This document shows, piece after piece, positions 48,467-51,222 of a stretch of 51,222 nucleotides of DNA. Position numbers and translations under genes: made by a program. The DNA lies in the NCBI GenBank assembly GCA_045593725.1, contig JAZNXE010000001.1, positions 1 through 51,222 on the forward strand, written 5' to 3'. This DNA comes from HGM12713 sp045593725. GTDB lineage: Bacteria > Bacillota > Clostridia > Oscillospirales > CAG-272. Each line of letters opens with the position of its first letter. The stretch's first letter is position 1. The notes below the pieces were generated by a model. The model saw only the letters and a program-made list of their open reading frames with translations, was not told where the DNA came from and did not search any database.

Positions 48467-50983
48467 TCACTTTGCGTCATACCAATTAGTTCCCTCATTT
48501 GCTTGGGCATCCAAAGGAACCTTGAACTCTGCCACGTCCTCCATGCACCTTACGAGTATCTCACGCGCCTTGTCCGCACAATCTCTGTGCGCTTCTATCA
48601 GCAGCTCATCGTGTACCTGCAAAATAAGTCTTGCATCTATTCCGCTACGCTCAAGCTCCCACGCCGTGCGTATCATAGCAATCTTGATAATATCCGCCGC
48701 CGTCCCTTGAATAGGACTGTTCATCGCCACCCTCTCACCAAAATGCTGAAGGTTTTTATTTGAGGATTCAAGCTCTGCTATGCGCCTCCTGCGCCCGAAG
48801 AGCGTAGTAACAAACCCGTCGCGGTGCGCATCGGATTTGACTCCTTCCAGATACTCCGATATCCTCGGGAATCCCGCCAGATAACTCTCAATATATTTCT
48901 TTGCCTGCGCTCTGGATATACCCAGATCCTCTGAAAGCGAGTACTCTCCTATACCGTAGAGAATTCCAAAATTTACCGCCTTTGCACGTTTTCTAAGCTC
49001 CGACGTTACACTCTCGGGTGACACCCCAAACACCCTTGACGCCGTCATAGTATGGATATCCTCACCCGACAAAAATGCGTTTATCATATTTTCGTCCTCG
49101 GAAATATGAGCCAGAATCCTCAGCTCTATCTGGGAATAGTCAGCGTCTATAAGAACATAATCGTCATTTTTGGGAACGAAATATTTTCTAAGCTCCTTTC
49201 CCAGCTCTGTTCTTACGGGTATATTCTGTAGGTTTGGCTCTGAGGAGGACAGTCTTCCCGTAGCCGTTCCCGTCTGGTTGAAAACGCTGTGCACTCTTCC
49301 CTCTGCATCCGCAGCCTTCGCCAAGGCGTCGGCGTAGGTGGATTTGAGCTTGGTCACCTGTCTGTAATCCAGAATATCTTCAATTATGGGGTGATAAGGA
49401 ATAAGCTTTTTAAGCACGTCAACGTCGGTGGAATAGCCCGTCTTGGTCTTTTTTGATTTCGGGAGATTCATTTTTTCAAAAAGCACCTCACCCAGCTGCT
49501 TCGGAGAGCCTATATTAAATTCCTCGCCTGCATAGACGTATATTCTCTGCTTGAGAGCCTCTGCCATCTCACCCAGCGACTCTCCGTATTTTTTTATTCC
49601 CTCGACGTCAACACGAAATCCCACGGCTTCCATATCGGCAAGTACCCTTGCCAACGGCATCTCTATCTCATAAAGAAGTGTGCCGTTATCTCGCTCAGCT
49701 ATTTTCGCTCTAAGCATATCTGTTAGCTCAAAAACTGCCATATCCGCCGTATAGTTATCGTTAAGAGTCTTAGCTAAAAAAACAAGAGTCAGCTTTGCAA
49801 GGGAGAAATCTCCCATAGTCGAGTCAAGAACATAGGCGGCAAGCATAGTATCAAAGGATATGCTTCCGCTGTCATCCAAAAGGCTCTTGTAAAATCTTTT
49901 GGAGTCGTGAACTGCTACTTCAGCAGCAGCGAAAACTGTCTTTGACTGTTCAAAATCGCAAAGATATCTTCTCTTTCCGTCGTAAAACGCCACCTCATCC
50001 TCAGAAATTATGGCGGCGGACAGCTTTTTCCCCGAAAGAGCCTTCAAATCTTCAACGGTAGCCTTTACGGCTTCAACGTAAGCAACGCTCTCGTCAGCGG
50101 AATCGGCACATTCTTGCGGTGCGTTTTCAAGTCCGAATTTCTTTATGAGAGCGAGGAAATCAAGCTCTACAAAAAGCTTATAAAGCTCCGCCTTTTTCAT
50201 TCCTTCATAAGCACAATCCGAGAGTGTTACCCCAAGTGGAACGTCGCAATTTATCCTTGCCAAGGTCCGAGAAAGATAAGCCTTTTCTCTGCCGTCGGTA
50301 AGCTTCTGCTTTGTTCCCGCCGACAAAGACGAGCCTTCAAGCTTTTCGTAAAGCCCGTCAAGCCCTCCAAACTCGGATATGAGCTTCAGGGCGGTCTTCT
50401 CACCTATTCCCGCCACTCCGGGAATATTGTCCGAGGAGTCGCCCATAAGCGCCTTTACGTCAACGAATTGCTCGGGCTGAATTCCGTAGGTGTTATTAAA
50501 CTCTGCTCTATCGAAATTTACCGTTTCCTTGGTCTTAGCCAAGAGGACCTTTGTGGTATCTCCTATAAGCTGTAAGGAATCGCGGTCGCCCGTGAGGATA
50601 TACGCCTCAACACCCTCGTCAGATGCCATTTTTGCAAGAGTTCCCAGAATATCGTCAGCCTCAAAGCCCTCGAGCGAGAGCACCTTACAGCCCATATCTG
50701 CCATACACTCCTTGGCGTAAGGAAGCTGAACGGCAAGCTCCTCGGGCATACCCTTTCGGTTAGCCTTGTAGCCATCGTACATCTTATGCCTGAAGGTAGG
50801 CGTTTTCAGGTCGAATGCCACCGCGCAATAATCGGGAGATATATTTGAGATATGGCGCTCGATTATGGTAGCCATACCGTAGATAGCGTTGGTATAAAGT
50901 CCGTTCTTATTAGTTAAGAGCCTTATGCCGTAAAAGGCTCTGTTGAGTATGCTGTTTCCATCAATAACGAGTAATTTTTTCAT
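48467..50983 (-). CDS. polA: DNA polymerase I
   Basis: An 838-residue family A polymerase for Okazaki fragment maturation and repair. Residues 1-~290 are the 5'-3' exonuclease (IDGNSILNRAFYG, GDRDSLQL, KALMGDSSDNIPGVAGIGEKTA). The middle domain lacks the acidic D-x-E exonuclease residues, so proofreading is probably absent, as in several Bacillota. The polymerase has motif A DADYSQIELRILAH, motif B RKRAKAVNFGILYG and motif C VHDELLIEA. The start at 50983 is supported by GGGAGG 7 nt upstream. Own consensus promoter at 51034-51063. Confidence 0.96.
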   Translation of the reverse strand: MKKLLVIDGNSILNRAFYGIRLLTNKNGLYTNAIYGMATIIERHISNISPDYCAVAFDLKTPTFRHKMYDGYKANRKGMPEELAVQLPYAKECMADMGCKVLSLEGFEADDILGTLAKMASDEGVEAYILTGDRDSLQLIGDTTKVLLAKTKETVNFDRAEFNNTYGIQPEQFVDVKALMGDSSDNIPGVAGIGEKTALKLISEFGGLDGLYEKLEGSSLSAGTKQKLTDGREKAYLSRTLARINCDVPLGVTLSDCAYEGMKKAELYKLFVELDFLALIKKFGLENAPQECADSADESVAYVEAVKATVEDLKALSGKKLSAAIISEDEVAFYDGKRRYLCDFEQSKTVFAAAEVAVHDSKRFYKSLLDDSGSISFDTMLAAYVLDSTMGDFSLAKLTLVFLAKTLNDNYTADMAVFELTDMLRAKIAERDNGTLLYEIEMPLARVLADMEAVGFRVDVEGIKKYGESLGEMAEALKQRIYVYAGEEFNIGSPKQLGEVLFEKMNLPKSKKTKTGYSTDVDVLKKLIPYHPIIEDILDYRQVTKLKSTYADALAKAADAEGRVHSVFNQTGTATGRLSSSEPNLQNIPVRTELGKELRKYFVPKNDDYVLIDADYSQIELRILAHISEDENMINAFLSGEDIHTMTASRVFGVSPESVTSELRKRAKAVNFGILYGIGEYSLSEDLGISRAQAKKYIESYLAGFPRISEYLEGVKSDAHRDGFVTTLFGRRRRIAELESSNKNLQHFGERVAMNSPIQGTAADIIKIAMIRTAWELERSGIDARLILQVHDELLIEAHRDCADKAREILVRCMEDVAEFKVPLDAQANEGTNWYDAK

Positions 50984-51033
50984 ATATATTCCTCCCATTC
51001 GGCGCGGTAAATGATTAAAATATTCCAATTATA

Positions 51034-51063
51034 ATTATAACATTTTTTAAGAGCTTTTGTCAA
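51034..51063 (-). promoter_or_regulatory. Promoter for polA
   Basis: Minus strand TTGACA (51063-51058), 18 nt, TATAAT (51039-51034), about 50 nt before the polA start. Confidence 0.8.
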
Positions 51064-51091
51064 GAGTTACTAATTTCCACAAAATAATAAT

Positions 51092-51222
51092 CCACCCGCA
51101 TAGCGGGTGGTATTTCAGTTTCGGGCATAGCCCTAATACTACAGGCTACGCACAAGTGCGTCTTTTATTGGCCTGTCAGCCATGCATTTGTTACGAAACC
51201 CCGCTCAAGCGGGACTAAAACC
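51092..51222. repeat. Hairpin-rich intergenic repeat at the window edge
   Basis: Successive stems: CCACCCGC/GCGGGTGG (51092-51110), GGGC/GCCC (51123-51133), ACAGGC/GCCTGT (51141-51176) enclosing ACGCAC/GTGCGT (51148-51161), and CCCGCT/AGCGGG (51200-51213). There is no start codon with RBS and no coding signature. Higher GC than the neighbouring spacer. It may run beyond the window; it could be a mobile palindromic repeat or a structured RNA. Confidence 0.5.

Noticed and set aside
49700..50050. Active 3'-5' proofreading domain in PolA
   Set aside because: The D-x-E residues of the exonuclease motif are not visible in the middle domain.

Overview
The window looks like chromosomal DNA of a spore-forming, strictly anaerobic Clostridia member (Bacillota), probably an uncultured gut lineage. 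Seen: moderate GC, strong AGGAGG-type ribosome binding sites, very clean TTGACA-N17-TATAAT promoters, both dipicolinate synthase subunits (spoVFA/spoVFB), RicT/YaaT, an [FeFe] hydrogenase cluster and NfnAB. Less usual for this group are a glutaminyl-tRNA synthetase directly behind a long glutamyl-tRNA synthetase, and an apolipoprotein N-acyltransferase (Lnt). The species cannot be named from the sequence alone.

Layout. 1-240: a compound hairpin repeat and a terminator. 240-3282 (minus): RluA-family pseudouridine synthase, lnt and a small lipoprotein. 3377-7012 (plus): UDP-GlcNAc 2-epimerase, tRNA methylthiotransferase mtaB, rpmB and a GME-fold-like unknown, which meets a convergent unknown (6987-7925). 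8118-16299 (plus): an eight-gene operon with an MBL hydrolase, GluRS, GlnRS, a DUF1294 membrane protein, a MutS-like ATPase, an Lrp regulator, an aminotransferase and a GNAT enzyme. 16336-21175: a THUMP methyltransferase diverging from holB-ricT, then tRNA-Lys(CTT) and radC. 21222-24751 (minus): an M20 amidohydrolase followed by nfnA-nfnB. 24869-29304 (plus): two M16 peptidase-like proteins, lgt and folD. 29400-31612: an Asn/Gln repeat peptide and a membrane protein/TetR/membrane protein cassette flanked by near-identical 20-bp direct repeats. 31635-34237 (minus): rplM-rpsI, then spoVFA-spoVFB. 34358-39918: comEC, an acyl carrier protein, a small P-loop protein, pgi and a DacF-type carboxypeptidase.

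39999-48243 (minus) is the most notable region. Ten genes encode a bifurcating-type hydrogenase (HndA/HndB/HndC/HndD) together with a signalling-like module: two DRTGG-type domains, two stand-alone HATPase proteins, a PHP phosphoesterase, and a second H-cluster protein with ferredoxin and C-terminal FeS domains. I infer one promoter in front of the whole set (48314-48342) and a second in front of the structural hydrogenase genes (45102-45129). The last gene is polA, followed at the window edge by a hairpin-rich repeat.

How the parts fit: NfnAB and the trimeric hydrogenase connect the ferredoxin, NADH, NADPH and H2 pools of a fermenter. Lgt and Lnt modify lipoproteins. SpoVFAB makes the spore core chelator. 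HolB, PolA, RadC and the MutS-like protein belong to DNA replication and maintenance. GluRS, GlnRS, MtaB, the pseudouridine synthase, the THUMP methyltransferase and the ribosomal proteins serve translation.
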